64,000 nucleotides of DNA, taken from Plasmopara viticola (Eukaryota > Oomycota > Peronosporomycetes > Peronosporales > Peronosporaceae). The stretch is from NCBI GenBank assembly GCA_001695595.3, contig MBPM02000014.1, forward strand, positions 496,001-560,000, read 5' to 3'. A program made the position numbers and the translations under genes. Numbering within the stretch: position 1 is the first letter of the stretch; each line of letters begins with the position of its first letter. Below, piece by piece: positions 1 through 11,438 of the stretch. The notes beneath the pieces were generated by a model. That model did not search any database, was not told the origin of the DNA, and saw only the letters and a program-made list of their open reading frames with translations.

Positions 1-26
1 TTACATTTTACCTTTTTTTTCCAATC

Positions 27-1640
27 TCACTCGGTCGTGACAGCTGCTCTGCGCTCATAGAACTCGCGGGTCCACTTGAGCATATACTGTTTCTCCGCCT
101 TTCGCACGACCAGAACCGATAATGGGTCGAGTTTGTTGCTGAACATGAGATCTAGGTGGTGGGCACCACCTTCAACGGTCAACGCAATAACCGAATCTGA
201 AAAGTTTTGAAGAACTCCCGTGCCCGACCATGGATCATTGTCTCCGTTGCTAAAGACGATGTTGCTTGCCGCCTTAAGTGCCTTGCGACCTCCATACTGA
301 ATTGTTGCCCAAAGTGGACGGATCTCGATGCCCCACAGAGACTTGCATCTGTCGTTGTCAGCAGTGAAATTCCACGGGATAGGCCAAAACATATCGTTGA
401 TCCCGTCGACGCTTTGTGGCTGGTAAAGCTCGGAGCAATAGAGGTAGTCCCAAAAGTTGGAATCTCGATCCGATTCGTTGGATGACGCACCGAGCTCGTA
501 GCACTCGTGGTCTTTCGTGCTGTTATAGTATACACCTAAAGATTTGGAAAAGGCAGACAAGAGCCCAATTTTGTCGTCTGCTGCAAAATCGTCAGCTACA
601 AAAGAGCACGCCACGCGAATAGGGTAGGCAGGTAGGATACTACCCCCATTCATGATGTACGACGATGGGTACGGGTAATTTCCCATCGCCATGTAGTCAA
701 ACGCTGACTTGGCCCAATTCATGACTTGATCAATATCTTTCGAAGACTCTAATTTAACAGATTCACAAAGCGATAGAGCTTCTTTCAATTGTTTTCGACC
801 TTCTTTTGTCTCATAAAAGTCCTTCATTATCCGCCACGTCTGACGGATGTTTGGTGCACAATTTCGAGCAGATCCTCCTTTCTCGGATGCATCGAATGTT
901 ACGATACGTTCAAACGACTCTGTGTCTAATAGATCTTCATCTCCAAGAAATGAAAGGATTGGAGCTGAGCCTGCTATGACGCCATCAACGATGTGAGGAT
1001 ACTTCATCCGGAACCAAGATCCGAGCATGCCTCCATAGGAGCCTCCAAAGCCAATCACAGGAACATCTCGCTTCCACACGTCCTTCAAGTAAGTTATCAA
1101 GACTGCGTAATCTGCCAGTGCTTGCTCCGTCGAGAGATACTTCATGTGCTTTGTCACTTCCTTGTCAAATGGCACCGACTTACCAAAGTACCGATGTTCG
1201 GCGAACACGAGCATAGCACCGAATTCGTTAGCATTTTCCCACATTAGACCTGTATGATTCAGATACAACTCGACGTCTGCCTCGTTGCCGACATAAAAAA
1301 ATATGACACCTCCGGGCCGATAGTAATTATCGCAGACAAAATACCGTTGTTGGTAGCTGGGTGCTCCGACGTCAAAGTGGTCGAGTGTCTGCGTAAAGAA
1401 CTTTTCGTCACACTCATTTAGTAAATTTTCTGGTGCGATGTCAAAGACCAATGGCGGCTGACGATGTTGCACGAGGTCGGTCAATACGGAAGCAGGAGTT
1501 GATCTGATAGCCATCGCAAACAGCAGTAGGGACGATGTTAGAAGCCCCGCGACTTTTAGCATCAAGTGACGGTGTTTTCGTAGCGTCTCATCGCGGTTTA
1601 CCACTGCATCAAGCAGGATCGGGGTCTTCTCTTGAGCCAT
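27..1640 (-). CDS. Peptidase family S28 serine carboxypeptidase (lysosomal Pro-X carboxypeptidase/DPP7-like)
   Basis: Single uninterrupted 537-aa reading frame. The nucleophile motif GFGGSYGG places the catalytic Ser at about residue 201. NGDNDPWSG places the Asp at about 469, and GGAHHLDL places the His at about 494-495. This order and these motifs define family S28, whose members remove residues after proline in the secretory or lysosomal system. Residues about 24-46 form a hydrophobic segment after a charged N-terminus (RKHRH), so the protein is probably a signal-anchored or secreted enzyme. Several N-x-S/T sites and Cys residues fit a lumenal or extracellular fold. Length is normal for the family. 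The start ATG at 1640 has no better downstream alternative before the hydrophobic segment. The stop lies 26 bp from the window edge. PRCP versus DPP7 specificity cannot be told from sequence alone. Confidence 0.93.
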   Translation of the reverse strand: MAQEKTPILLDAVVNRDETLRKHRHLMLKVAGLLTSSLLLFAMAIRSTPASVLTDLVQHRQPPLVFDIAPENLLNECDEKFFTQTLDHFDVGAPSYQQRYFVCDNYYRPGGVIFFYVGNEADVELYLNHTGLMWENANEFGAMLVFAEHRYFGKSVPFDKEVTKHMKYLSTEQALADYAVLITYLKDVWKRDVPVIGFGGSYGGMLGSWFRMKYPHIVDGVIAGSAPILSFLGDEDLLDTESFERIVTFDASEKGGSARNCAPNIRQTWRIMKDFYETKEGRKQLKEALSLCESVKLESSKDIDQVMNWAKSAFDYMAMGNYPYPSSYIMNGGSILPAYPIRVACSFVADDFAADDKIGLLSAFSKSLGVYYNSTKDHECYELGASSNESDRDSNFWDYLYCSELYQPQSVDGINDMFWPIPWNFTADNDRCKSLWGIEIRPLWATIQYGGRKALKAASNIVFSNGDNDPWSGTGVLQNFSDSVIALTVEGGAHHLDLMFSNKLDPLSVLVVRKAEKQYMLKWTREFYERRAAVTTE

Positions 1641-1694
1641 ATCTTTTTACAAAATTTGTAATTTGTTGGATACAATTTTTTAACTCATCACGAA

Positions 1695-2300
1695 TTTTGT
1701 GCTACTAAAAAAAAGAAGTCTTATCATGAGGAGCTGTAGAATGCAGTTTAAACCACTTATGCTATTTTTATAAAAAAGGTAAGACCTACAGCTTTTAACA
1801 AGAGATGCGATTTCGATCCGAAAGACGAGAGAGGTAGAAAGTAGCTCGATACTGCATGGATAGTAGACTGTCGAAATATAACTGCTGCAGGTGTAATCAC
1901 AAAAATTGCTTACGTGGACATAAAGATTAATATTGTTGATATTGATCTTCCGTGAGAAGCCCGTCATGCTCGGTCGATAGATAGCAAGACTCTAAATCTT
2001 GTAGTCATGGGTTCGGACTTTACGATAGGCGCCCACCAGTGCCGGGAAGACCTACATTTATTTAAGAGGGGTTGCGTCGAAAGACCTGAGAGGTGGAATT
2101 AAAAGCGCTATTGCATGGATGCACAAATAAAGTGCTGAAACATGATTGCTGCAGGTGTAACCTCAAAGCGCATGGCCAAGATATGCGAACATAAAAGATT
2201 GATGTTGTAAGTATCGAAAATACAGTTGTGCACGAAGCTTGTCTAGCTCAATTGGAATTGAACAGGTATTTAATCTTAAATAATCTCGATTATATTGGTA
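1695..2300 (+). repeat. Tandem array of ~270-bp units with tRNA-Lys-like heads (SINE-like)
   Basis: Three unit starts can be aligned by eye at about 1695, 1959 and 2237, so the spacing is 264 and 278 bp. Each is preceded by a CGAA or AGAA context and opens with a variant of GCCCGTC. The bodies of units 1 and 2 share blocks such as AAGACCTACA, a GAAAGAC..GAGAGG block, TGCATGGAT and CTGCAGGTGTAA in the same order, at roughly 70% identity. Unit 2 has the best-preserved tRNA-like head (1959-2031). The third unit is recognisable only at its head (TAGCTCAATTGG). The layout fits tandemly inserted or duplicated tRNA-derived SINEs, a class known from Phytophthora. I cannot exclude duplication of a decayed tRNA gene with its flanks. 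Confidence 0.6.
1959..2031 (+). pseudogene. tRNA-Lys-like sequence (decayed; anticodon position reads CTA)
   Basis: This 73-nt stretch folds as a tRNA on paper. The acceptor arms GCCCGTC and GATAGGC pair at six of seven positions including one wobble. The anticodon stem CAAGA/TCTTG pairs perfectly around a 7-nt loop CTCTAAA, and a GGGTTCGGAC T-arm/B-box follows. The layout is closest to eukaryotic tRNA-Lys(CTT). One change turns the CTT anticodon into CTA, and the 3' T-stem has C-to-T changes that leave only wobble pairs. The D-arm carries extra bases. It is therefore most likely a pseudogene or the promoter head of a SINE. Confidence 0.55.
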
Positions 2301-2497
2301 CAATTCCATTCTATCTTTAAAGCAGTATGTGCACTAATTTTAACTCGGATAGGTTTGACATGAACTATATCCATTACTATGCAAATCGCTACAAACTCCG
2401 CCAGGGTGTCCAGAAACAGTCGCTATTTTTCATTCTAGGGCTTCTTTTAGCGATAAGCAAAATTTTACCGCAGAAGCGGAGCCCTATGCAACGTTTT

Positions 2498-2781
2498 GCA
2501 CTTTTCATGTTGTATTACGATATCGCGTTGCCAAGTTATGCACGTGCTAGGCTCTATGGCTAGTCCACGGCATAGAGTGGTGTCCGCAAACGTCGGGTCT
2601 CGTTCGGCGGGCAGTGCAGCACCGAGGTCGTGAGGGTCTTCCATTTTTTTTTGTTTATCTCTGACTTGGTAAGAGCCCAGGTGGCGCCCTGGTGCTGGAG
2701 ACCGTCGCGTCGAGGGTTAGACTCGTTAGAGACCTGCAGATGCCCGAGAGCACCTGCCCGAAGCGCACTTTTCATGTTGTA
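2498..2781 (-). mobile_element. 250-bp non-LTR retro-insertion with 17-bp target-site duplication (copy 1)
   Basis: The 17-base sequence GCACTTTTCATGTTGTA occurs perfectly at 2498-2514 and 2765-2781 and brackets a 250-bp insert. The insert matches 48116-48383 over nearly its full length, apart from small indels. A long perfect direct repeat is the signature of target-primed reverse transcription (LINE or SINE). In the second copy the left boundary carries a GTATT microsatellite, which on the minus strand is an (AATAC)n 3' tail, so the element reads right to left. Both copies keep a minus-strand reading frame of about 70 codons ending in LYAVD, which could be the C-terminus of a 5'-truncated LINE protein. 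No family was identified. Confidence 0.65.
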
Positions 2782-4264
2782 ATCATATACTAAAAGAGGG
2801 ATGAATGGTATTTACTACTCTTAAATCTTGCGCGTCGTGAGAAATCTCTGAAGGCCAATCTTTGCGCGACATCTTTCAGCGTCACTTCTTTTAAAAGGAA
2901 ATCTTGTATCAGCGCAACATACAGTGGCTATGCTCTTGCTATTAGCACCGCATCAAATATCATTTGGATTTTATTCGACGTCGTATGATACCCAAAAAAG
3001 AGTAATCTGCACCCGATATTGGGTTATCTTGGATGCTGCCACTACTAAGCCTATTTTAAAGAACGTCTTTTGAATTCGGGCTAGCCTCAGAGTATGAGGT
3101 TTTATCTCGAAAACCTTGGACGAAACGTTTAAGATCTGTGACCTTCAAGCAAAAAAAAATATTGGGTCAGAGACAACTCACCGCCAAGATGTCTCGAGAC
3201 TGGCAAAATGTCAGACAAGGCGTAACTTTCGAGCGCGGGCATAAAGTCACCCCAACGCGCCGAAAAAAAAACGTGGTTAGAACACAAAGCGCTCGTGGGT
3301 TTAAAATTCAGATTACAACGACCGTATCGAAAAATCTATATCAGCAATTTACATACTCTATCTATGGGTACCGTATGGACACCCCAACCTACCTTACCAG
3401 CAAAGTTAAACGCCAGGATAGCGCTTCTAAGGGGTGCTAGGGCCTCATACAAGACTCGAAGTTTCGAGGATACGAACAACTCTTGAGACGCCTCACATGA
3501 AGTGCTGGGTGCGTCGAAATCCCATACCATTCCAAAACCGCGAAAGTTGATATAAAACAGGATTGAACATTATCGAAACCGGTATCACCCTTTAAGTGGT
3601 AGGGCAAGCAACACATTGATTATCTCTTTTATTGGCACATTTGGATTGATATCCCCTTTTCTTTATCGTGAACGGATGCAAAAACAGACTCCAAATTATC
3701 AACACGGTAGCAAAGAGGTTATAAGTTTCTTCCAGCTAGCTCCAGAAGCACTTGTACTTTTGAGAGTGAGCAGAACGCATAGGCCGTTGACGAGTTATTA
3801 TCAGATTTGCAAGCCCGTGATGTGTGGAGTGCATTGCTGCAGGAGTATGGTGCACGTCTGTGTCCGGCACCAAAATTTATGATACTTATATAACGTGCTC
3901 ATAAAGTTACTCGTCGATTTTTGAAGCTAGTAAGAAGCCAAGTGTTTGACGGCTTAAACTTTGTCAAGCCGGAGACAAAGTCGAGGCTTTTGAGCTTCCA
4001 CCAGTCTGTCAGTATTAAAAATTCGGTAAAAGGACCGATGTTAAAGCCGCAAATTTTTAATCTCTAGCAGGTCTCACGGGCTTGCACATACTTGGAGTCC
4101 GCTTGTACACGTGTAGCCATCAAAATTTGTGAAGACCAGATAAAGGCTTTTTTATGGCTCAAACGACCGCCAGTCACAGCATTAAAAGTATAGCATACGC
4201 CAAGTCTTCGTCCTTTTAGAAAACGACTCAAATTTAACCTGCCGATTCTGAATCAGACCGTATG
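2782..4264. other. Gene-free AT-rich stretch, nothing recognised
   Basis: Only short reading frames up to about 100 codons occur. None shows a domain, a signal peptide or a convincing start context. It may contain the unrecognisable 3' part of the Copia-like relic to its right. Confidence 0.4.
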
Positions 4265-6150
4265 TCAATCCATGTCGATGCCAAAGAGATCCGTTTTAAG
4301 GGGTGAATCACTCAGCCTTGTCAGCTTCTTTACCGCAAAAACCAAACTACTTGCTTTAAACGGCACCCATTTTCTATACCGAACGTATTCTTTCATCGGA
4401 AAAGCGTAGCGTTTAATTATGGTAATATGAGCCAACTCATAATCTAAATAGCGTCGACAAGCAAAATGAGCGAGCCATCTCACGTAAGCGGCGAAAGAAT
4501 GACAACCATCTTGCCAATTTTTGGGTAAGTGCATTGCATGGTCTGAGTAGACCATAGTAGATTTAAAGCGCAAGAGGCGCACTTAAATCTTTGCCAGTGC
4601 GATCCTTATGGCATATAACTATTTACTGTTAGCACTTCACTAGTCTGAAGCTGCCTAAATGGAACCAGACGACTTGCATATGCTCATCTTCATCGAATAT
4701 GAGCCGCACATCCAATGGCATAGTTGGAAGCGTAGTAAATGGCGCTAAATGCTTTCTTCTCATCCAAAAATGCCAGGGCTCGAGCCTGCTAAATGCAATA
4801 TAAAATGCTACCTAAGCATCTTGGTGCTGGCTCTCCCGGCTCAAATGAATACTTTTAGCAGTAACTCGAACAAAGGGTTTGCGAGATCCCAAAATATATG
4901 CAAAAAAATGTAAGGCGCTCTCTTTGGTTATGTACTAAAACGTGTTTTTGTTGGCGTTTTGTAGCCGAGGCTATTTATCTCAAATATCTCTTAGGGTATT
5001 TAAAAAACGCGGAGTAGGCCATGTTGAGATTACGTGTGTTTCTCGACGCCCAATTGGACCTTATGGCTCCTTGCAAAGAAGTCAATGACTTGATTATTTG
5101 CCTCAAATACTGATTTGTTCATGTTGGCATTTGTTGCTCAAAAGTTTGCTTTAAGTGGCCCGAAATGTATCCCTACAGGGCCAACCGATCGCTTTTATGG
5201 ACGAATATATCGTCAGAATATGTCAAAGCTGAAACCCGTATATATTATGAAGCTTTTGTAACCAGACATTCAAATAGTCCCAGGGCATTTAACAGTAGTC
5301 CTTGTAGGAACACTTACCACTCACGCATACTGTCGTTGCGCGAACTAACCGCCGTTAGGGTATGTGTGTGATCCTCATTCGATGTTAGTAGTACCCGTCA
5401 ACCACTTTTCGTGTACTGTACAGTTTAATGCATGTTGTTGAGCATCATGTCCTACTTGTCATGAATGGTGCTGCAGATAAAGTGACCCTTTTAAGCTTAC
5501 TCTGAGAATGAACCTCTCGCCACTTAACTTTGTCGTTTAAGAGCAGAATGTTTCGGCATACTCACCATGCCATTCATAAAGTTTTTGGCAATTAAAATCA
5601 ATAAGCCTACATTTCTATCGTGGCATTGGATATTGATTTCTAATACACCGGCAAGATTTTCTAACGCGCTCATCATGGCACAACGTCAGCATCTAAGACT
5701 TGTTTTGTACTGCATCTTCATCTTCTTCCTGCAAAGCTCTGTGCCGGCTCTTGGTGGCGCCTTTAAATTTATGCTACCCGTTTACCTGAAATTTTCATCT
5801 TGATGGCATACGGAGACTTGCTACATGTTGTGTCCTGTCTGCCTTTAACAACTGCCTGCAGAACGCTTTCCGGCACTTGGTAGCTTCCAATTTTTCCCAA
5901 ATAAAATCTTTGTTACCCGTAACATGATTGTTAGCTCTACCCTCTATGGTGACCGTCGCTGCTAGCACTAGAAAGGGTTTTAGAGACGTCGTCACGTCAC
6001 TGTATGAGAAGATACGCAAAGGAGAAAAGAGATCATGATGTAGTTAAAATCCTTTTGCACTAGGTCATGTGACGAATGCCTATGATCTTGCCTCGCCTAT
6101 CGACCCAGAATTCGTGCTTTCTAGCCACGAATGCACAAAATCAAGCCCAT
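4265..6150 (-). mobile_element. Degenerate Copia-like (Ty1) retrotransposon relic
   Basis: Read on the minus strand from right to left, three relics occur in Copia order. Near 6090-6140 a frame gives a knuckle-like CAFVARKHEFWV segment, which resembles a CCHC motif with lost Cys/His. At about 5915-5960 the segment GRANNHVTGNKDF resembles the Copia protease motif (D-S-G-A..H-M-T-G), with its Asp lost. At 4470-4560 the segment HLPKNWQDGCHSFAAYV resembles the late integrase segment that usually reads LP..FW.EA..TA.Y. Frames are broken throughout, no LTRs were found and no reverse transcriptase core was recognised. The assignment rests on weak motif resemblance and could be wrong. Confidence 0.35.
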
Positions 6151-6526
6151 GCTGTCAATCCTTTGGGTATTAAAGCGAGGTTTGCTTCAGCCTTGAAAGC
6201 GCCGAGAACCGTTTCATTCGCAGTTCGATTATAAAAAAATGGGCTCATACACTCGTAAGAAACACTCGTAACACAAGAATCGATATACTGCTGCTAGCTT
6301 TTCCTTCCTTTAAAGGCTTTGGAGCTACAACTTCATGATTGATATTAGACACACATAATTACCGTGATGACGTACGTCTTCCCTAATGGTGTATACGGTG
6401 AAATACTTGCCAGATGCGAGCCACCATTAGCAAGCTGCCGGTGCCATTGCACTAATGGCAATTTGTTCGTATAGATTTCTTGCGTAGCCTGCCGAAGGAC
6501 TCAGCAGGCAACACTTGTTAGCCAAA

Positions 6527-6952
6527 ATGGGCGATCAAGCGGCTGTGACGGACACGGCCAACATTGTCGACGCAGTAGGGCTGTTCCTCGACCGTGTTAA
6601 TCGACTTACAGAAGCAACTGCCTCTGACCAAAATCCTGCTTTATGTCTCCTTTTCGAGAGAGTAGATTACAGCGGACTATTTAGAGACCAAAGTTTTAGC
6701 AGTTGCATTGCTGAAGCCGTATTACGCATTTTGTGCGCATACGCCAAAGCGTGCAACAAGTATGTTACCATTGCAATGATTTCTGCCCATTATACCTCGA
6801 CAAGATGCATGTCGCTTCGCGTGATTGGATTTACCAAATCTAAAGGTAACTTTAAGCTTGATATGGGATTCATAGTCAAGTGGCCTGCTAATATCAACCC
6901 CTCAGCAATGCGTGGAAAAGTCGAACACCTCAAAGTACAAATTATAAATTAG
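6527..6952 (+). CDS. Hypothetical protein or gene fragment, unidentified
   Basis: The ATG at 6527 sits in a good eukaryotic context (CCAAAATGG) and opens a 141-codon frame ending at TAG 6950-6952. The first ~75 residues look like ordinary helical protein, with acidic and hydrophobic alternation and two Cys (LFLDRVNRL, LLFERVDYSGLF). After the Cys-Asn-Lys at about codon 79 the composition changes. A GTATGT at about 6762 could be a splice donor there, so the true protein may continue elsewhere. The same frame resumes after the stop to 7180. No family was recognised. It could be a genuine small gene, a 5' exon, or a captured fragment in a repeat zone. Confidence 0.3.
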   Translation: MGDQAAVTDTANIVDAVGLFLDRVNRLTEATASDQNPALCLLFERVDYSGLFRDQSFSSCIAEAVLRILCAYAKACNKYVTIAMISAHYTSTRCMSLRVIGFTKSKGNFKLDMGFIVKWPANINPSAMRGKVEHLKVQIIN

Positions 6953-9740
6953 ATATTGGGTAGTATCAATTGTCAAAAAGCAACCAAAAATGCATTTACT
7001 GCTGTCGCTATGAACTATCTGCGCCTCAACCCCTGTCTTGCCAAGAGTCGAGAAATTTTAAGTGGTGCAATGCAATCATGCACTCGGGAATCAAAAACCA
7101 ATTGGACTAGATCTGGAGATCATGGCACAGCAGCAGTCTTGGCGACTACAGTGAAGGTCATAGGCGTTATGGTACACTAACTCCTGGTTTGCGTCATACA
7201 AAAGCGGGTTGCAAATCACAACATAGCGAGAAGTAAGGTATCTATGGGCATTGTTTTTCTCACTCCCTTCTTGATATAGAAAACAATAGCCAGTACAATC
7301 GATTGTTGAAAAGCATTGCCGAGCAGCCAAGTTTATTTTCGATAATTATTGAAAAGTATTTAATATAGTAAAAATGTTAGAATCTTCCAATAAAAATGTG
7401 ATACATTTAAGTATTTATTGTTATTAGCATTCCAGTTTATATTCCAGGTTTTTTATTGCATAATCTTTATTTTTGTAAATAAATTTCGCTTGAATTCTCG
7501 AAATGAATTTCTCAAAGCCAAACCCAGTGTCTTGTGAAATGAAGGGGATGTTTTTACTCTTGAATCTCTTAATAGTTCGAGGTTTTACTTTGATGAAACT
7601 GCCATGGCGTTGTAGACGCTTTCAGTCATGGTAATTAGCTTTTCAGACAAGACTGCGCTTCCTGGCGCTATAGGTGGAGGCGTTGAAGCCATGAGCAGAG
7701 CTCGCAGCAAGATTGGTTGTGAAAGCACTACTCACACGTTGTGAATAATAGGGCGCAGCTCGACAGTCTGCTGGAAGTCGACGACGATTTTCATACAAGC
7801 GAATCGATTGTAATGTATTTCGCTGAAGCTTTGAAAGTGCGAGCCGTAAGCACAACTCTATGTTCCTTCGTACCCGGTACTTAAAAACATTCTGTAAACA
7901 AGAGACACTTCAATGATGCGAATTGTACTTTAAGGACTCGCACTTCCGTTACCGATCTTCCGCACTTGAGCCGGCAAATGAGCGCGGTAGCTCTTACAAA
8001 TTTCTGCGGTACCAAAAGCCTAAATCTATAAGCTGCGCGTGGCTCACATTAAGCAATCGCCAAGGCTCACCAATTGGTTAAAACATCATCGAAGAGAGCT
8101 TTACTTTTTGAAGCCGAGGTAAGTTTGACCATAAAGCGTGGACTATGCTCATTTTTGGACTGAGTGTGGTTTATGAGCAACCGAATCATCATCCACCGAC
8201 AAAGCTTACAAATGCCGGGATGCTGAGTAATATTACGACAATAGAGCTCGATTTATGTCTTCAGAATGAAGGATGCTTCAGACCCCGATGCTGTACAAAG
8301 TGAGGTTGACAAGAATTGATTTGAGTCACAAAGTTTATTGTGCAAGCTTCTGGGAAGTGGCGCAAGTCACGTCGGCGATGTCTGATAGGTAAATTTGTAA
8401 TGTAAGGTAGGCAGATAGTTCCTGATTTTTTTGCTTAAATGAGCCCAAGAAGTTCAAGTCTAGATGGAGGTAAAGTGTAACGGGGGTGCATGAACACAGT
8501 GTGTGTCGCATTTGTTAGTGGTTTTACCACATTGTGTGACATAAGTTACGTAATGCTTCGGACATGATTAAGAATATACTTAGGAGTAATCAGAGAAGCG
8601 CTGAGTAGGAGATGAGTTTTTGTGAAAAGATTAACTCACAAGATATGTCAATGATAAACCTACACACAGGTCATTTCACATTGTGATGTAAGAGTTAAAT
8701 TACCCTTCTTATTTAAGGTCTGTACTACGTTGGAGTAAAGCAGATAGCAATCTGCAACTCGTATTAGTGTAGGCACTGAGCGAAGGTCACTCACGCTGCC
8801 TTCGAGGTTATAGCTGGGGCGTCCCGCTGCAGATACTCTTATGTGTACTAGGCAAGGAATGGTACTTGTGCACACGGGGGCGATCTGTGCACGCAAGAGC
8901 GAACATCATGTATGCAGATTCAGCGGCGCGAGTCTTTATAAAAGTCGTATGGCTGTGCTAAAATACCGACTGGGGTTAAAGTGACATTATTAAGCAATAA
9001 TTACAAGACGACTTCCAAATCTTTGGCTCTTACCACTTGTGAAAGCGATGCTTTTCAATTAAAGAAGCTATTTTAAAGTAGTAAAAACTAGCTGGATTTT
9101 AATCGATCAGGAAAAGGCACGCTCGAATAAAAGACTGTTTCCGTCTTCTTTCGGCCACGCCTACATGTCTGAACCTCTACGACTGTCGCTAGATGAATTC
9201 GCGTTGTGCAACTGTCTTTTTTCGAAGTTAAGGACTGATTGTTAAATTCTTTAGCTGACCGATGCACGCAATGAGACAATATTTCAATTAGCTTGGTGCT
9301 GCGCGTTATGCTGCCAGACCATTCTCGATTTTACCGAGACTGCCGAGTTCGTGAAGTGAGAGCGTGTAGCTGATGATGGCGGGCTTAAATTGCCGTTCAT
9401 TTTATAAAGAGCTCTATCATCTGACAAGGAAATTTGCTTAAATATCTAATTAATAAGCATATGACTAAACTGTTGATCATGTACAAAAATATGCTTTTAT
9501 TAAAATCTTGTCCAATACAATAATGGGCAATATGCTGAGATTCTTTTTAACCCCGTTTCTGTCCAATTGACGTAAATACACGTGCTCACTCGCCGCTTAT
9601 TGCCCTTTCGCAAGTCATTATCGAGAAAGCGGTGCATCCACCCTCTTTTCGTGTGTGGCGGCATTATAGTAATAACGGCCGAGCGCGCTCACCCAGAGAG
9701 ACTTCGAACTGCTTTAGGCAATTCGAGTGACGAGCCCTTT
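6953..9740. other. Gene-poor AT-rich stretch
   Basis: Only scattered short reading frames occur, on both strands and with no recognisable domain. An AT-rich tract lies at 7340-7500. Near the right end, GCTCACTCGCCGCTTATT (9580-9597) resembles the oomycete initiator/flanking promoter region and could drive the phosphatase gene that follows, giving a 5' leader of about 150 bases. No RNA gene or intact transposon was recognised. Confidence 0.4.
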
Positions 9741-10985
9741 ATGGACTTTTCCACATCTGCCAAAGCAGGTCACGATTCTCATGATGTCAACTGGAAGCGA
9801 CTGACTCGTAATTGGCGGTTCGTCGAGTTCGCAATTTCGGCGATTATGTACGGCTTCGCTCTTTTCTTTGCCGAGATTGAGGTCGCTCAACGTACGCTCA
9901 CCTTAAAGCTCTATCCTTCTTTGTATACATTATGTGGTAATCAAAGATTCGTATCCATCCTTTTCTGTAGGAGAGATCCCAAACATAGAGGTTCAATTGA
10001 CTGCCTCATTCTCGGTATGGGCACGGGATCCGACGATCAATAAGAGGGAGGAGGTGCAGCAAGTCTCTATGTTCTCTTTGATTAGTGTCGGCGTTGGAGC
10101 TCCAGTAATAACCAATCTCTTCATTAACTACGTGTTACCCAAATTTCGCCGCGTTCGCATAATCCCCTACGATACGCGTGACTTTTTGCTGACGCTTGTG
10201 CAATCTACTAGTATGGCAACACTACTGACGCAGTTTATGAAGAACATGACTGGACGCTTTCGTCCGTGCTTCCACGACATGTGCAAGTGGAACTATGCCG
10301 TTGTTTGGGATGGAGTTACCAATTTGTGCCAAAGCGCTTCGGGCGAAAAAGAAGGCCGCAAGAGCTTTCCGTCCGGACACGCGTCATTTGCATTTGCAAC
10401 GATGCTTGTCCTCACGGTAGGATTTTGAATGCCACCGCTTGGTATGTCAGTCGACTCTTTAATTGTTTTTATCTCACTTGGACAGCTTTATTTGCTCGGA
10501 CGGTCTTCATTAAACTGCGAGAACAGAAGTGAGACCATATTGCGGGGTGGACGAAAGTCGCTTAAGCTGTTTCTCTGCTTCGTCCCTACGTTTCTGGCGG
10601 CTTGGGTGGCTATCACTCGAACGATCGACAACTGGCACCATTACGCTGACATTTTGGCGGGTAGCATTATCGGTGCTGTATCTGCTTGCCTATCGTATAG
10701 CTACAACTATGCTTCCATCTTTCACAGTCAGCATGCAGGTGTCCCATTGCAAGGATACTACGCTGTGTTCTGCAAAGTACGTTACTATGTTTACTTTGAG
10801 AGCTTTGAAGTTACGTTTGCTTATGTTTATGCACCTGACTGCAGGACGGTGAAGTTAAGAGGGCCATTGCATACACGATCAGCGAATCAATTGCCGACGA
10901 AGGAAGCGAGAATGCCAAGCCAATAAATACACACAACGATCATGTTGTTAATGTTTACAACAGCACTAGCGCTGGTGGCATCTAG
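9741..10985 (+). CDS. PAP2-family lipid phosphate phosphatase (phosphatidate phosphatase), 4 exons
   Basis: Proposed exons are 9741-9891, 9971-10416, 10486-10776 and 10845-10985, giving 342 aa. The three introns (79, 69 and 68 bp) all start GT and end AG, and the second contains an in-frame stop. Splicing restores a continuous membrane protein. All three PAP2 signature blocks are present: KNMTGRFRP (K-x6-RP), PSGH, and R-x5-H-x3-D within TRTIDNWHHYADILAG. Such enzymes dephosphorylate phosphatidic acid or related lipid phosphates to diacylglycerol in internal or plasma membranes. Hydrophobic segments around these motifs fit a six-helix fold. The second splice aligns FAFATMLVLT with LYLLGR as in other family members, which supports it. 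The start ATG at 9741 is the first in the frame before the conserved region, but it is not proven. A decayed copy lies downstream. Confidence 0.88.
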
Positions 10986-11438
10986 GGCGCGTTTGTTGAT
11001 GTGAACAGAGCTCTAATTATATAATTTCTTGATGAATTTTATAAATTTGGTCCGACTGTAAGAGCAACATCCCAATTGTAAAACAACGTTTGATAATTGA
11101 CATACAAAAGCTTTTTTAACACAAATTAGTAGCGAAATCCAACACTCAACGCCCAACTGCACTTTAGAGCAAGTATCAACGGAGACTCTGGTCGTGATCA
11201 TATTTATGGTTCCAGTTGCAGCGAATCAGTTAATAAATCATAAGCTTATGCGGACATCGACTTGTTCCCCACGTAACACGCAGCATTCAACTTATACTTG
11301 TGCAGTGAGCGACTTTCTGATAGACGAAACTCGATAATTTAACTAAGCGGTTTCGCTCAAGGCTTATGTCATGCGCGGCTGGCAGTAAGATATGGTGTGG
11401 AAGGGCATAACTTTTGCACTGTCCTGGCAGGCATAAAC

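Noticed and set aside
10417..10450. Shorter 34-bp intron in the phosphatase
   Set aside because: It shifts the frame and meets a stop at once. The 69-bp alternative keeps the frame and restores the family alignment.
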